A DNA stretch of 64,000 nucleotides, taken from positions 2,294,001-2,358,000 of the forward strand of contig NZ_LT629702.1 in NCBI RefSeq assembly GCF_900103345.1, read 5' to 3'. How positions within the stretch are numbered: the first letter of the stretch is position 1; every line of letters begins with the position of its first letter. Below, piece by piece: positions 19,138 to 27,337 of the stretch. The stretch is from Pseudomonas azotoformans (GTDB lineage: Bacteria > Pseudomonadota > Gammaproteobacteria > Pseudomonadales > Pseudomonadaceae). The notes beneath the pieces were generated by a model that was not told the origin of the DNA, did no database searches, and saw only the letters and a program-made list of their open reading frames with translations. A program made the translations under genes and the position numbers.

Positions 19138-20400
19138 GTGAGTTCACTCGCCCGCAATTCCTCCGTCCGCCTGGGTTTTATCGGTCTCGGCAGCCTGGCC
19201 TTCACCCTTCCCCTCAACGCCCATGCCGAAGGCTTCGTCGACGACGCCAAAGCCACGCTCAACCTGCGTAACGCCTATTTCAACCGCAACTTCACCAACC
19301 CGAGCAACCCTCAGGGCAAGGCCGAAGAGTGGACGCAGAACTTCATTCTCGATGCCAAGTCCGGCTACACCACAGGCACGGTAGGCTTCGGCATTGATGT
19401 GCTGGGCCTGTATTCGCAAAAGCTAGATGGCGGTAAAGGCACCGGCGGTACGCAATTGCTGCCGATCCACAGCGATGGCCGCCCGGCCGACAATTTCGGC
19501 CGCCTGGGTGTGGCGCTGAAAACCAAGCTGTCGAAGACGGAACTGAAGGTCGGCGAATGGATGCCGGTACTGCCGATCCTGCGCTCCGACGATGGCCGTT
19601 CCCTGCCCCAGACCTTCCGTGGAGGGCAAGTCACGTCCAATGAGATCGCCGGCCTGACCCTCTACGGCGGGCAATTTCGCGGCAACAGCCCGCGCAACGA
19701 CGCGAGCATGGAAGACATGTTCATGAACGGCAAAGCCGCGTTCACCTCCGACCGTTTCAACTTCGGTGGCGGCGAATACAGCTTCAACGACAAACGCACC
19801 CAGGTCGGTGTGTGGTACGCCGAACTCACCGACATCTACCAGCAACAGTATTTCAACCTGACCCACAGCCAACCCGTGGGCGACTGGACCCTGGGCGCCA
19901 ACCTTGGCTTTTTCACCGGCAAGGAAGACGGCAGCGCGCTGGCTGGCGACCTCGACAACAAGACCGCCTTCGCCCTGCTCTCGGCCAAGTACAACGGCAA
20001 CACCTTCTATGTGGGCCTGCAGAAACTCACCGGCGACAGCGTGTGGATGCGGGTCAACGGCACCAGCGGCGGCACCCTGGCCAACGACAGCTACAACGCC
20101 AGCTACGACAACGCCAAGGAGAAATCCTGGCAGGTGCGTCATGACTTCAACTTCGTGGTGCTCGGCATTCCCGGGCTGACCCTGATGAACCGCTACATCA
20201 GCGGCAGCAACGTGCACACCGGGGCGATCACCGATGGCAAGGAATGGGGGCGCGAATCGGAGTTGGCCTACACGGTGCAGAGTGGCGCGCTGAAGGATTT
20301 GAACGTGCGCTGGCGCAACTCGACCATGCGTCGGGATTTCAGCAATAACGAGTTCGACGAGAACCGCCTGTTCATCAGCTACCCGATTTCACTGCTGTAG
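19138..20400 (+). CDS. OprD-family outer-membrane porin
   Basis: 420 aa, GTG start at 19138 with AAAGGGAG upstream. The signal peptide ends NAHA (about residue 31). The mature protein starts GFVDDAKATLNLRNAYFNRN, the standard OprD opening, followed by the alternating beta-strands of an 18-stranded barrel and ending in an aromatic/hydrophobic strand (LFISYPISLL). Its position ahead of uronate dehydrogenase and a TRAP transporter suggests uptake of uronic or aldaric acids. A REPIN and a separate promoter lie between it and udh. Confidence 0.92.
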   Translation: MSSLARNSSVRLGFIGLGSLAFTLPLNAHAEGFVDDAKATLNLRNAYFNRNFTNPSNPQGKAEEWTQNFILDAKSGYTTGTVGFGIDVLGLYSQKLDGGKGTGGTQLLPIHSDGRPADNFGRLGVALKTKLSKTELKVGEWMPVLPILRSDDGRSLPQTFRGGQVTSNEIAGLTLYGGQFRGNSPRNDASMEDMFMNGKAAFTSDRFNFGGGEYSFNDKRTQVGVWYAELTDIYQQQYFNLTHSQPVGDWTLGANLGFFTGKEDGSALAGDLDNKTAFALLSAKYNGNTFYVGLQKLTGDSVWMRVNGTSGGTLANDSYNASYDNAKEKSWQVRHDFNFVVLGIPGLTLMNRYISGSNVHTGAITDGKEWGRESELAYTVQSGALKDLNVRWRNSTMRRDFSNNEFDENRLFISYPISLL

Positions 20401-20441
20401 GTTTCCGACCGGGCGCAAACGTCGAATCAATGCATATCCCC

Positions 20442-20530
20442 TGTGGGAGCGGGCTTGCTCGCGAATGCGCTGTATCAGCCATGGATGAGTCGCCTGACAC
20501 GACGTATTCGCGAGCAAGCCCGCTCCCACA
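20442..20530. repeat. REPIN between porin and udh
   Basis: Inverted pair of TGTGGGAGCGGGCTTGCTCG and its complement, the same subtype as 9893-9982. Confidence 0.9.
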
Positions 20531-20557
20531 TTTGAAACCCCATCGCCTGTATTAGCG

Positions 20558-20608
20558 TTGACAAGCCGGGGAATCAATAACGATACTTCGGCAAAGTCAT
20601 ACGACAAC
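20558..20608 (+). promoter_or_regulatory. promoter and candidate operator of udh
   Basis: -35 TTGACA (20558-20563), 18-bp spacer, -10 GATACT (20582-20587), then GTCATACGACAAC at 20596-20608. The TACGACAAC core is shared with the porin promoter, in a similar position relative to the -10. Confidence 0.55.
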
Positions 20609-20630
20609 CTACAACAACAATGGAACCTAC

Positions 20631-21455
20631 ATGACCACCCTCACCACCCCGCCCGTTCCATTCAACCGCCTGCTGCTCACCGGTGCCGCCGGCGGCCTCG
20701 GCAAAGTCCTGCGCGAACGCCTGCGTCCTTACGCCCAGGTGCTGCGCCTGTCGGACATCGCCAACATGGCCCCGGCCGCCGACGCTTCCGAAGAAGTGCA
20801 GGCCTGCGACCTCTCCGACAAGCAAGCCGTGCACCACCTGGTGGAAGGCGTCGACGCCATCCTGCATTTCGGCGGCGTATCGGTTGAGCGTTCGTTCGAA
20901 GAAGTGCTCGGCGCCAATATCTGCGGGATTTTCCATATCTACGAAGCCGCCCGCCGCCACGGCGTAAAGCGTGTGATCTTCGCCAGTTCCAACCACGTGA
21001 TCGGCTTCTACAAGCAAGGCGAACAACTCGACGCCCACTCGCCACGCCGCCCGGACAGCTACTACGGCTTGTCCAAGTCCTACGGCGAAGATATGGCCAG
21101 TTTCTATTTCGACCGCTATGGCATCGAGACCGTGAGCATCCGCATCGGCTCGTCGTTCCCGGAGCCGCAGAACCGCCGCATGATGCACACCTGGCTGAGT
21201 TTCGATGACCTGACCCAACTGCTCGAACGCGCGCTGTACACGCCCAACGTCGGCCACACCGTAGTGTACGGCATGTCGGATAACCTCGACACCTGGTGGG
21301 ACAACCGCTACGCCGCGCACCTGGGTTTTGCGCCCAAGGACAGCTCCGAAGTGTTCCGCGCCCAGGTCGAGACCCAGCCGCCCGTGGCTGCTGATGACCC
21401 GGCCAAGGTCTACCAGGGCGGCGCGTTCTGCGCGGCCGGCCCCTTCGGTGATTGA
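20631..21455 (+). CDS. udh: NAD-dependent uronate dehydrogenase
   Basis: 274 aa, short-chain dehydrogenase/epimerase fold. The N-terminal Rossmann motif is LLTGAAGGLGK (about residues 16-26). The catalytic Tyr and Lys are in SYYGLSKSYGEDM. It oxidises D-galacturonate or D-glucuronate at C1 to the aldarolactone. The length matches known Udh enzymes. It is followed after 3 bp by the SMP-30 lactonase that opens the product, and then by a TRAP transporter. Confidence 0.9.
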   Translation: MTTLTTPPVPFNRLLLTGAAGGLGKVLRERLRPYAQVLRLSDIANMAPAADASEEVQACDLSDKQAVHHLVEGVDAILHFGGVSVERSFEEVLGANICGIFHIYEAARRHGVKRVIFASSNHVIGFYKQGEQLDAHSPRRPDSYYGLSKSYGEDMASFYFDRYGIETVSIRIGSSFPEPQNRRMMHTWLSFDDLTQLLERALYTPNVGHTVVYGMSDNLDTWWDNRYAAHLGFAPKDSSEVFRAQVETQPPVAADDPAKVYQGGAFCAAGPFGD

Positions 21456-21458
21456 CCC

Positions 21459-22334
21459 ATGAACGCCGAACTGATTGTCGACGCGCGCAATGCCGTGGGT
21501 GAATGCCCGGTGTGGGTGCCCGAGGAAAATGCGCTGTACTGGGTAGATATCCCCAATGGCGGCCTGCAACGCTGGAGCGCCACTACCGGCCATCTTGCCG
21601 CCTGGAAAGCGCCGCAGATGCTCGCCTGTATCGCCCGCACCGATGCAGGCAACTGGGTCGCCGGGATGGAGAGCGGCTTTTTCCAGCTTACCCCGTACAA
21701 CGACGGCAGCCTCGACACCACGCCCTTGGCTGGAGTCGAACACCCCCGCGCCGACATGCGCCTGAACGACGGCCGCTGTGATCGCCAGGGCCGCTTCTGG
21801 GCCGGCAGCATGGTGCTGAACATGGGCTTGAATGCGCCCGAGGGCATCCTCTATCGCTACGCATCCGGCGCTGCGCCCCATGCACAACTGGACGGCTTCA
21901 TCACCCTCAACGGCCTGGCGTTCAGCCCGGATGGCCGTACGATGTACGCCTCGGACTCACACCCCTTGGTGCAACAGATCTGGGCCTTCGACTACGACAT
22001 CGACACCGGCACGCCCTCCAACCGCCGCGTCTTCGTGGACATGCACAACTACCTCGGTCGCCCCGACGGCGCGGCGGTAGACGCCGACGGCTGCTACTGG
22101 ATCTGCGCCAACGACGCCGGGCTGATCCACCGGTTCACCCCCGACGGCCGCCTCGACCGTTCCCTCACCGTACCGGTGAAAAAACCCACCATGTGCGCCT
22201 TCGGCGGCAGCCGCCTGGACACCCTGTTCGTCACCTCGATCCGTGACGACCAGAGCCCCCAGTCGCTGTCCGGCGGCGTGTTCGCCCTCAACCCCGGCGT
22301 TGTCGGATTGCCGGAGCCCACGTTCACCCTCTAG
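21459..22334 (+). CDS. SMP-30/gluconolactonase-family lactonase
   Basis: 291 aa, six-bladed beta-propeller of the SMP-30 family. Metal-binding and catalytic positions are visible: the Glu in GECPVWVPEENALYWVD, the Asn in RLNDGRCDRQGRFW, the Asn in LNGLAFSPDG, and the Asp in GRPDGAAVDADGCYW. Its place directly after udh suggests hydrolysis of galactaro- or glucaro-lactone to the aldarate in the cytosol. No signal peptide. Confidence 0.88.
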   Translation: MNAELIVDARNAVGECPVWVPEENALYWVDIPNGGLQRWSATTGHLAAWKAPQMLACIARTDAGNWVAGMESGFFQLTPYNDGSLDTTPLAGVEHPRADMRLNDGRCDRQGRFWAGSMVLNMGLNAPEGILYRYASGAAPHAQLDGFITLNGLAFSPDGRTMYASDSHPLVQQIWAFDYDIDTGTPSNRRVFVDMHNYLGRPDGAAVDADGCYWICANDAGLIHRFTPDGRLDRSLTVPVKKPTMCAFGGSRLDTLFVTSIRDDQSPQSLSGGVFALNPGVVGLPEPTFTL

Positions 22335-22385
22335 CTGCATCGCTGTGCCTTGAATACAACAATAACAAGACAGGAATGAACCCCC

Positions 22386-23348
22386 ATGGACTTCAAACGC
22401 ACCTTGCTCGCCGCTGCATGCTTCTCCCTCGCCAGCGCCGCCCACGCCCTGGAAATCAAGTTCGCCGACATCCACCCCGCCGGCTACCCCACCGTCGTCG
22501 CTGAAGAAAACATGGGCAAGGCCCTGACCAAGGAAAGCAACGGCGAACTGACCTTCAAGTACTTCCCCGGCGGTGTGCTGGGCTCCGAGAAAGAAGTGGT
22601 CGAACAGGCCCAGGTCGGCGCCGTGCAGATGACCCGTGTCAGCCTCGGCATCGTCGGCCCGGTGGTGCCGGACGTGAATGTGTTCAACCTGCCGTTCGTG
22701 TTCCGTGACCAGGCGCACATGCGCAAGGTCATCGACGGCGAGATCGGCGATGAGATCCTCGCCAAGATCACCGATTCGGAATTCGGCCTGGTGGCCCTGG
22801 CCTGGATGGACGGCGGCACGCGCAACCTCTACACCAAGAAACCGGTGCGCAAGATCGAAGACCTCAAGGGCATGAAGATCCGCGTGCAAGGCAACCCGTT
22901 GTTCATCGAGGCCTTCAATGAAATGGGGGCCAACGGCATTGCCATGGACACCGGCGAGATCTTCAGCGCCCTGCAGACCGGGGTGATCGACGGCGCGGAA
23001 AACAACCCGCCGACCCTGCTCGAACACAACCACTTCCAGAACGCCAAGTACTACACCCTCACCGAACACCTGATCTTGCCCGAGCCCATCGTGATGTCGA
23101 AAATCACCTGGAACAAGCTCACCCCCGCCCAGCAGGACATGGTGAAAAAAGCCGCCAAGGCCGCCCAGGCAGACGAGCGTGTGCTGTGGGACGCCAAGTC
23201 CGCCAGCAGCGAAACCAAGCTCAAGGCCGCCGGCGTGGAGTTCATCACCGTCGACAAAAAGCCCTTCTATGACGCCACCGCGCCGGTTCGCGCCAAATAC
23301 GGTGCGGCTTACGCCGATATCATCAAGCGTATCGACGCCGTTCAGTAA
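22386..23348 (+). CDS. TRAP transporter substrate-binding protein (DctP type)
   Basis: 320 aa. The signal peptide is cleaved after AAHA (about residue 21). The mature protein is a DctP fold with the conserved substrate-carboxylate arginine in GMKIRVQGNP and the GAENNPPTLLEHNHF hinge region. It delivers an organic acid to the membrane subunits encoded next. In this setting a uronate is the best guess. Confidence 0.92.
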   Translation: MDFKRTLLAAACFSLASAAHALEIKFADIHPAGYPTVVAEENMGKALTKESNGELTFKYFPGGVLGSEKEVVEQAQVGAVQMTRVSLGIVGPVVPDVNVFNLPFVFRDQAHMRKVIDGEIGDEILAKITDSEFGLVALAWMDGGTRNLYTKKPVRKIEDLKGMKIRVQGNPLFIEAFNEMGANGIAMDTGEIFSALQTGVIDGAENNPPTLLEHNHFQNAKYYTLTEHLILPEPIVMSKITWNKLTPAQQDMVKKAAKAAQADERVLWDAKSASSETKLKAAGVEFITVDKKPFYDATAPVRAKYGAAYADIIKRIDAVQ

Positions 23349-23412
23349 CGCCCTCCTTCTCTAGCAAGGCCCGGCGCGGTCGGTATCGACGCGCCCGGTT
23401 ACGGTGAACGCC

Positions 23413-23940
23413 ATGAAGAATTTACTGCTGCGCATCAACGACCGCCTGTACATGACCTGCATCTGGGTCGCCGGCCTCTCGGTACTGGGGGTTGCGCTGA
23501 TCATCCCCTGGGGCATCTTCGCCCGCTACGTCCTCGGCACCGGCGCCAGTTGGCCGGAGCCCACCGCCATCCTGCTGATGCTGATCTTCACGTTCATCGG
23601 TGCCGCCGCCAGCTACCGCGCCGGCGCGCATATGTCGGTGGCAGTGGTAACCGACCGCCTGCCGCAACGCCAACGCCACATCGCCGGTATCGTCGCGCAA
23701 CTGCTGATGGCCACCATCTGCCTGTTCATGACCGTGTGGGGCACCAAGTTGTGCCTGTCCACCTGGAACCAGTTCATGAGCGCCATCCCCACACTGCGCG
23801 TGGGCATCACCTATATGCCGATTCCTATCGGCGGGCTGCTGACCCTGGTGTTCGTGCTGGAAAAACTCCTGCTTGGCGACCAGAGCCAGCGGCGCGTGGT
23901 GCGGTTCGACCTGGTGGAAGAAAACGAAGGGGCTGCCTGA
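23413..23940 (+). CDS. TRAP transporter small membrane subunit (DctQ type)
   Basis: 175 aa with four predicted membrane helices and the DctQ pattern (WPEPTAILLMLIFTFIGAAASYRAGAHMSV). The start is placed at the ATG 23413, after GGTGA; an in-frame GTG at 23404 would add three residues and cannot be excluded. The stop is one base before the DctM start. Confidence 0.9.
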   Translation: MKNLLLRINDRLYMTCIWVAGLSVLGVALIIPWGIFARYVLGTGASWPEPTAILLMLIFTFIGAAASYRAGAHMSVAVVTDRLPQRQRHIAGIVAQLLMATICLFMTVWGTKLCLSTWNQFMSAIPTLRVGITYMPIPIGGLLTLVFVLEKLLLGDQSQRRVVRFDLVEENEGAA

Positions 23941-23941
23941 C

Positions 23942-25222
23942 ATGGATGCATTGATTCTGTTGGGCAGTTTTATCGCCTTGATCCTGCTGGGCATGCCGGT
24001 GGCCTATGCCCTGGGGATGTCGGCACTGATCGGCGCGTGGTGGATCGACATCCCGTTCCAGGCCCTGATGATCCAGGTGGCCGGGGGCGTGAACAAGTTT
24101 TCGCTGATGGCGATTCCGTTCTTTGTGCTGGCCGGGGCGATCATGGCCGAGGGCGGCATGTCACGTCGCCTGGTGGCGTTTGCCGGGGTATTGGTGGGTT
24201 TTGTGCGCGGCGGCTTGTCCCTCGTCAACATCATGGCCTCGACGTTTTTTGGCGCCATCTCCGGCTCCTCGGTGGCCGATACCGCCTCGGTCGGCTCGGT
24301 GCTGATTCCGGAAATGGAACGCCGTGGGTATCCACGGGAATTTGCCACTGCCGTGACCGTCAGCGGTTCAGTGCAGGCGTTGCTGACGCCGCCCAGCCAT
24401 AACTCAGTGCTGTACTCCCTGGCCGCCGGCGGCACGGTGTCCATCGCCTCGCTGTTCATGGCCGGCGTGGTGCCGGGCCTGTTGATGAGCGCCTGCCTGA
24501 TGGTGCTGTGCCTGATCTTCGCGAAAAAGCGCAACTACCCCAAGGGCGAAGTCATCCCCCTGAAGCAGGCGCTGAAGATCGCCGCCGATGCCCTGTGGGG
24601 CCTGATGGCCATGGTGATCATCCTCGGCGGCATCCTCTCGGGCATCTTCACCGCCACCGAATCGGCCGCGATTGCCGTGCTGTGGGCGTTCTTCGTGACC
24701 ATGTTCATCTACCGCGACTACAAATGGCGCGAGCTGCCCAAGCTGATGCACCGCACGGTGCGCACCATTTCCATCGTGATGATCCTGATCGCCTTCGCCG
24801 CCAGCTTCGGCTACGTCATGACCCTGATGCAGATCCCGGCGAAGATCACCACGGCGTTCCTGACCCTGTCGGACAACCGCTATGTGATCCTGATGTGCAT
24901 CAACGTCATGCTGCTGTTGCTCGGCACGGTGATGGACATGGCGCCGCTGATCCTGATCCTCACGCCGATCCTGCTGCCGGTGGTGCTCGGGCTGGGTGTC
25001 GACCCGGTGCACTTCGGCATGATCATGCTGGTCAACCTCGGCATCGGCCTGATCACCCCACCCGTGGGCGCGGTGCTGTTCGTGGGCGCCGCGGTGGGCA
25101 AGGTGAGCATTGAAAAAACCGTGAAGGCACTGCTGCCGTTCTATGCGGTGCTGTTCCTGATCCTGATGGCGGTGACCTACATTCCGGCGCTGTCATTGTG
25201 GCTGCCGAGCGTGGTGCTGTGA
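23942..25222 (+). CDS. TRAP transporter large permease subunit (DctM type)
   Basis: 426 aa, about 12 hydrophobic helices, DctM family. Signature stretches include ILLGMPVAYALG near the start, FFGAISGSSVADTASVGSV and LITPPVGAVLFVGAAVG. It uses a cation gradient to move the substrate delivered by the DctP protein. Its TGA overlaps the ATG of the following epimerase gene (TGATG), showing operon structure. Confidence 0.93.
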   Translation: MDALILLGSFIALILLGMPVAYALGMSALIGAWWIDIPFQALMIQVAGGVNKFSLMAIPFFVLAGAIMAEGGMSRRLVAFAGVLVGFVRGGLSLVNIMASTFFGAISGSSVADTASVGSVLIPEMERRGYPREFATAVTVSGSVQALLTPPSHNSVLYSLAAGGTVSIASLFMAGVVPGLLMSACLMVLCLIFAKKRNYPKGEVIPLKQALKIAADALWGLMAMVIILGGILSGIFTATESAAIAVLWAFFVTMFIYRDYKWRELPKLMHRTVRTISIVMILIAFAASFGYVMTLMQIPAKITTAFLTLSDNRYVILMCINVMLLLLGTVMDMAPLILILTPILLPVVLGLGVDPVHFGMIMLVNLGIGLITPPVGAVLFVGAAVGKVSIEKTVKALLPFYAVLFLILMAVTYIPALSLWLPSVVL

Positions 25223-26118
25223 TGCTGATTGAATTGGAAGACAACCTGACACACCTCACCCTGGCCCCGTCCGTGGGCGGGAGCATCGTCAATTGGCGCG
25301 TACGGGCCAGCGGCCAGCCATTGTTGCGCCACAGCGACCAGCGGGCCCTGGACACGGGCCTGCCAGGCAAACTCGGCTGCTATCCGCTGGCGCCCTGGTC
25401 CAACCGGATCGCCAAAGGCGGTTTCGATAACCCCGACGGCTGGCTGGCCCTCACGCCGAACAGCCTGACCGACCCACTGCCCATTCACGGGTCGGCCTGG
25501 CAACAGGCGTGGCAAGTGGTCAGCCAGTCGGCGGATGAAGTGGTGCTGGAACTGGTGTGCGACACGCCATTCGCCTATCGCGCCGAGCAGCGGTTTTGCT
25601 TGCGTGACGGTGAACTGGGCATCACGTTGCGGGTGACCCATCTGGCGGATAAACCCGCGTGGCACGGCGTGGGATTGCATCCCTACCTGCCGCGCACAGC
25701 GCAAACGCGGTTGCAGGCCAAGGCCTCGCAGGTGTGGATGAGTGATGCGTCGAAACTGCCCACGGGGCTGGCACCAGTGCCCGCTGACTGGGATTTCCGG
25801 ACGTTGAAGACCTTGCCAGAAGGCTTGGTGGACAATGGATTTTGCCAGTGGGGCGGGCATTGCCTGATCGAGCAGCCAGAGTTGGGCTACATGCTGGAAT
25901 GCCAGGCCACCGGCGCCGACTACTTCCTGCTGTACTGCCCGCCGGGGCTGGGGTTCTTTTGCATCGAACCGGTGAGCCATCCGGTGAATGCCCATCACCT
26001 GGCGGGGCGGCCGGGCCTGAAACTGCTGGAACACAATCAGTCGGTGCAACTCCATTTCAACTTGAAATACATCCAACATGTGGGAGGGGGCTTGCCCCCG
26101 ATGGCGTTGAATCAGTAA
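25222..26118 (+). CDS. aldose 1-epimerase-like mutarotase with a REP-derived C-terminus
   Basis: 298 aa, galactose-mutarotase fold. Motifs: LGCYPLAPWSNRIAKGGF (substrate-binding Asn-Arg), IHGSAWQQAW (His) and GLHPYLPR (second His). A uronate mutarotase would fit the pathway, since Udh acts on one anomer. The last 12-13 codons (HVGGGLPPMALNQ) are read from the first half of a REPIN, which also supplies the stop. The family domain seems complete before this tail. Confidence 0.85.
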   Translation: MLIELEDNLTHLTLAPSVGGSIVNWRVRASGQPLLRHSDQRALDTGLPGKLGCYPLAPWSNRIAKGGFDNPDGWLALTPNSLTDPLPIHGSAWQQAWQVVSQSADEVVLELVCDTPFAYRAEQRFCLRDGELGITLRVTHLADKPAWHGVGLHPYLPRTAQTRLQAKASQVWMSDASKLPTGLAPVPADWDFRTLKTLPEGLVDNGFCQWGGHCLIEQPELGYMLECQATGADYFLLYCPPGLGFFCIEPVSHPVNAHHLAGRPGLKLLEHNQSVQLHFNLKYIQHVGGGLPPMALNQ

Positions 26119-26167
26119 TCCATTGGGTGGCTGACACACCGCTATCGGGGGCAAGCCCCCTCCCACA
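26080..26167. repeat. REPIN overlapping the 3' end of the mutarotase gene
   Basis: Left REP 26080-26103 lies inside the coding sequence; right REP 26142-26167 is its inverted partner. It separates the uronate operon from the convergent exporter operon. Confidence 0.9.
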
Positions 26168-26185
26168 GTTTTGATCTGTGTTGTG

Positions 26186-27337
26186 TCAGGGTGGGGAGTT
26201 TTTCAGGCGGCCGGCCGTGTCGATACTGACCACCACCGACAACCCCGGCCGCAACCGCTCGCTCTCGGCCTGGTCCGGGTCCACCGTGATCCGCACCGGA
26301 ACGCGCTGGGCGATCTTCACAAAGTTGCCGGTGGCATTGTCAGCCTGCAACAGGCTGAACTCCGAACCGGTGGCCGGGGAAATATGCTGCACCGTGCCGT
26401 GGAATTTGCGGTGGTTCAGGGCATCTACCGTGAAGGTCACCGGCTGGCCGACCTGCACGTTGTCCATCTGGGTTTCCTTCATGTTGGCGATCACCCACAG
26501 CTGCGGCGGCACCAGCGCCATCAGTTGCGCGCCGGAGTTGACGTAGGCCCCCAGGCGCACGCCAATCTGCCCCAACTGACCATCACGCGGCGCGGTGATG
26601 CGGGTGTTGGACAGGTCGATACGCGCCAGCTCCACGGCTGCCTCGGCACTCGCTACGGCGGCTTCCAGGGAGCCACGGTTGACGATCACTGTCTGCAGGT
26701 CCTGCCGCGCGATTTCCAGGCTGGCCTGGGCCTGGGCCACCGCGGCGATGGTCTGCGCATTGGCGGCGCGGGTCACGTCCAGTTCGCGCCTGGACACCGA
26801 GCCGTCGCTGATCAGTTCTTCATTGCGGCGCAAATCGGCCGTGCTTTTGCGCGCCTGTGCCTGGCTGTCCACCAAGGCTGCCTGGCGCAACTTGATGGTG
26901 GCTTCGGCGCTGTTGCGCTGCTGCACCACATTGGCCAGCGAGGCCTTCTGCACCGCCAGTTGCGCCAGCGCCTGGTCCAGGCGCTGTTTGTAGATGCGGT
27001 CGTCAAGGCGCACCAGCAGGTCGCCGGCCTTGACGTGTTGGAAGTCCTGCACCGGCACTTCGAACACATAGCCGCTCAGTTGCGGGCCGATGATCGTGAC
27101 CTGCCCGCGCACCAGGGCGTTCTCGGTGGTTTCCACGGCGCTGCTGAACGGCGGCAATTGCCAGGCATACAGCACGATCAGCACGCCGACGATGGCAATC
27201 GCGGCAAAGCCCAGCGATGAGACGATGCGCACCCGCAGGGAACGTGGCTCGGTGACCGAGGCGCCGGGCGGCGTGGTGCCTTCCGGGGTGGCGGCGATGG
27301 CGTTGGTGGTCGTGGTGGTGGAAGTCGGTTCGGTCAT
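26186..27337 (-). CDS. HlyD/EmrA-type membrane-fusion protein
   Basis: 383 aa from the ATG at 27337, which overlaps the stop of the upstream MFS gene by 4 bases (ATGA). A Thr-rich cytosolic start is followed by a membrane helix (about residues 37-57), a lipoyl half (VTIIGPQLSGYVFEVPVQ), a long Ala/Gln-rich hairpin, the second half (ITAPRDGQLGQIGVRLG) and a beta-barrel. It pairs with the DHA2 permease as an EmrAB-like two-component exporter. No outer-membrane factor gene is adjacent, so an unlinked TolC/OprM channel would be needed. Confidence 0.9.
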   Translation of the reverse strand: MTEPTSTTTTTNAIAATPEGTTPPGASVTEPRSLRVRIVSSLGFAAIAIVGVLIVLYAWQLPPFSSAVETTENALVRGQVTIIGPQLSGYVFEVPVQDFQHVKAGDLLVRLDDRIYKQRLDQALAQLAVQKASLANVVQQRNSAEATIKLRQAALVDSQAQARKSTADLRRNEELISDGSVSRRELDVTRAANAQTIAAVAQAQASLEIARQDLQTVIVNRGSLEAAVASAEAAVELARIDLSNTRITAPRDGQLGQIGVRLGAYVNSGAQLMALVPPQLWVIANMKETQMDNVQVGQPVTFTVDALNHRKFHGTVQHISPATGSEFSLLQADNATGNFVKIAQRVPVRITVDPDQAESERLRPGLSVVVSIDTAGRLKNSPP

